Shown here one piece after another: positions 63,336 to 64,000 of a DNA stretch of 64,000 nucleotides (within the stretch, counting starts at the first letter, position 1; each line of letters begins with the position of its first letter). The notes beneath the pieces are model-generated. The model had not been told where the DNA came from. It did not search any database and worked only from the letters and a program-made list of their open reading frames with translations. Origin of the DNA: Bradyrhizobium sp. 200 (GTDB lineage: Bacteria > Pseudomonadota > Alphaproteobacteria > Rhizobiales > Xanthobacteraceae). The DNA is taken from assembly GCF_023100945.1 (NCBI RefSeq), contig NZ_CP064689.1, positions 1,780,001 through 1,844,000 on the forward strand, in the 5' to 3' direction. The translations under genes were made by a program, and so were the position numbers.

Positions 63336-64000
63336 TCAGCGCCCGAACCTCTTGGCAAGCATCTCTTTCAGGATCTGCCGCTTGATGTTCTTGTTGGTCA
63401 GCGAAGCGTCGTGCCACCACCAGCTATCGCGCTTCATCTTCTCGGCGGCGGCGACAAAGCGGTCGGCTACTTCGTTGAAATCCGCGTCCGTGTAGTTGAG
63501 GCTGAAGATCAGCCGGCCGGTTCCGATCCAGCTCAGCGCCAGCCCCTCGGCGCGCAGATAATATTGAAGCATCCAGTTGTAGCGGGACGGCTCGGTATAT
63601 TGCACCATCCAGATCGAGGAGAGGTTGCTGACGCGGACGGGCAAGTCCTGCGCGGCCAGCCGTTCGTTCAATGCGTTGGCGCGCCCATTCCAGGTCTCGT
63701 CGAGTCCCTGGTAGACGTTGTTGAAGTTCGGGCTGGCGAGCCTCGAGAGGAATTCATCCATCGCCGTCATCACGTAAGGGTGCGAATTGAAGGTGCCGCG
63801 GGCGAAGCAGACATCGGCCGGGCGATCGTCGCGGAAGCGCCGCATCAGGTCCTTGGCGCCGCAGACCACGCCGACGGGGAGGCCGCCGGCGAGGCTCTTG
63901 CCGTAGGTCACCATGTCGGCGCGAACGCCGAAATATTCCTGGGCGCCGCCGGCCGCCAGCCGGAAGCCGACGAAGATTTCGTCAAAGATCAGCACGATGC
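63336..64000 (-). CDS. Class III aminotransferase (HemL-like), C-terminal part, cut by window end
   Basis: About 221 residues of the C-terminal half are present; the frame is open to the right edge. LIFDEIFVGFRLAAGG is the Asp-containing strand that binds the pyridine nitrogen of PLP, and MVTYGKSLAGGLPVG carries the Schiff-base Lys. The group is close to glutamate-1-semialdehyde aminomutase, but the far C-terminus (NWMLQYYLRAEGLALSWIG; SWWWHDASLTNKNIKRQIL in outline) is unlike HemL, so it is more likely an aminotransferase of secondary metabolism or of a fused enzyme. Confidence 0.85.
   Translation of the reverse strand, partial: IVLIFDEIFVGFRLAAGGAQEYFGVRADMVTYGKSLAGGLPVGVVCGAKDLMRRFRDDRPADVCFARGTFNSHPYVMTAMDEFLSRLASPNFNNVYQGLDETWNGRANALNERLAAQDLPVRVSNLSSIWMVQYTEPSRYNWMLQYYLRAEGLALSWIGTGRLIFSLNYTDADFNEVADRFVAAAEKMKRDSWWWHDASLTNKNIKRQILKEMLAKRFGR

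Overview
The window looks like a chromosomal segment of a Bradyrhizobium-type alphaproteobacterium (Nitrobacteraceae). The evidence is high GC, compact operons, a glp glycerol ABC-transporter cluster of the rhizobial type, a Rhodobacter-type PmtA, BA14K and DUF6429 proteins, and many copies of palindromic repeats of the GTCATTGCGAGCGAAGCG kind that I associate with Bradyrhizobium genomes. I see no rRNA, tRNA, phage, insertion sequence or CRISPR array.

Layout. 0-1 kb: the end of a response-regulator receiver domain and an OmpA-family protein. 1.1-7.9 kb: a minus-strand operon for a BMP-type (nucleoside/base-like) ABC transporter with a RidA-fold protein and a RutB-like cysteine hydrolase, behind a TetR regulator and a 20-bp palindrome. 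8.5-12.4 kb: a small membrane protein, a YcaQ-type DNA glycosylase, a CobW GTPase and a TAT-exported cyclase-family protein. 12.6-17.7 kb: an RND efflux operon with its own TetR gene and a promoter lying inside an inverted repeat. 17.8-23.1 kb: flavin reductase-like protein, L,D-transpeptidase, serine hydrolase, SMP-30 lactonase and a small membrane protein. 23.3-29.4 kb: a tightly packed beta-oxidation operon (fadE, thiolase, fused hydratase/dehydrogenase, thioesterase). 29.4-30.7 kb: three small proteins. 30.9-40.5 kb: glpR, a DMT exporter, then glpD-glpSTPQUV for glycerol uptake and glycerol-3-phosphate oxidation. 40.7-42.7 kb: old yellow enzyme and an SPFH protein.

42.7-45.5 kb is a gene-poor island of dispersed repeats with a DUF6429 protein, a Fis-only DNA-binding protein behind a CtrA-type box, and a frameshifted pseudogene. 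45.5-50.5 kb is the thiamine operon thiO-thiS-thiG-thiE-thiC under a TPP riboswitch whose closing helix covers the ribosome-binding site. 50.6-58.7 kb holds a lytic transglycosylase, a zinc-ribbon protein, a two-component system, a Gly/Ser-rich protein, two PRC-barrel proteins, dodecin, a DUF4403 protein and a second L,D-transpeptidase. 58.8-64 kb holds the tail of a dead TauE-like gene, a membrane-anchored TAXI protein, a lipid-type cluster (GT4 glycosyltransferase, PmtA, membrane protein) and a truncated class-III aminotransferase.

I do not see a defence system or a clearly new multi-gene machine. The most unusual signals are the shared three-armed fold of several dispersed repeat families, the complementary loss of motifs in the two GlpS/GlpT ATPases, the start codon placed directly against the TPP aptamer, the CtrA box in front of an orphan Fis domain, and the RutB/Rid-like enzymes embedded in a BMP transporter operon.
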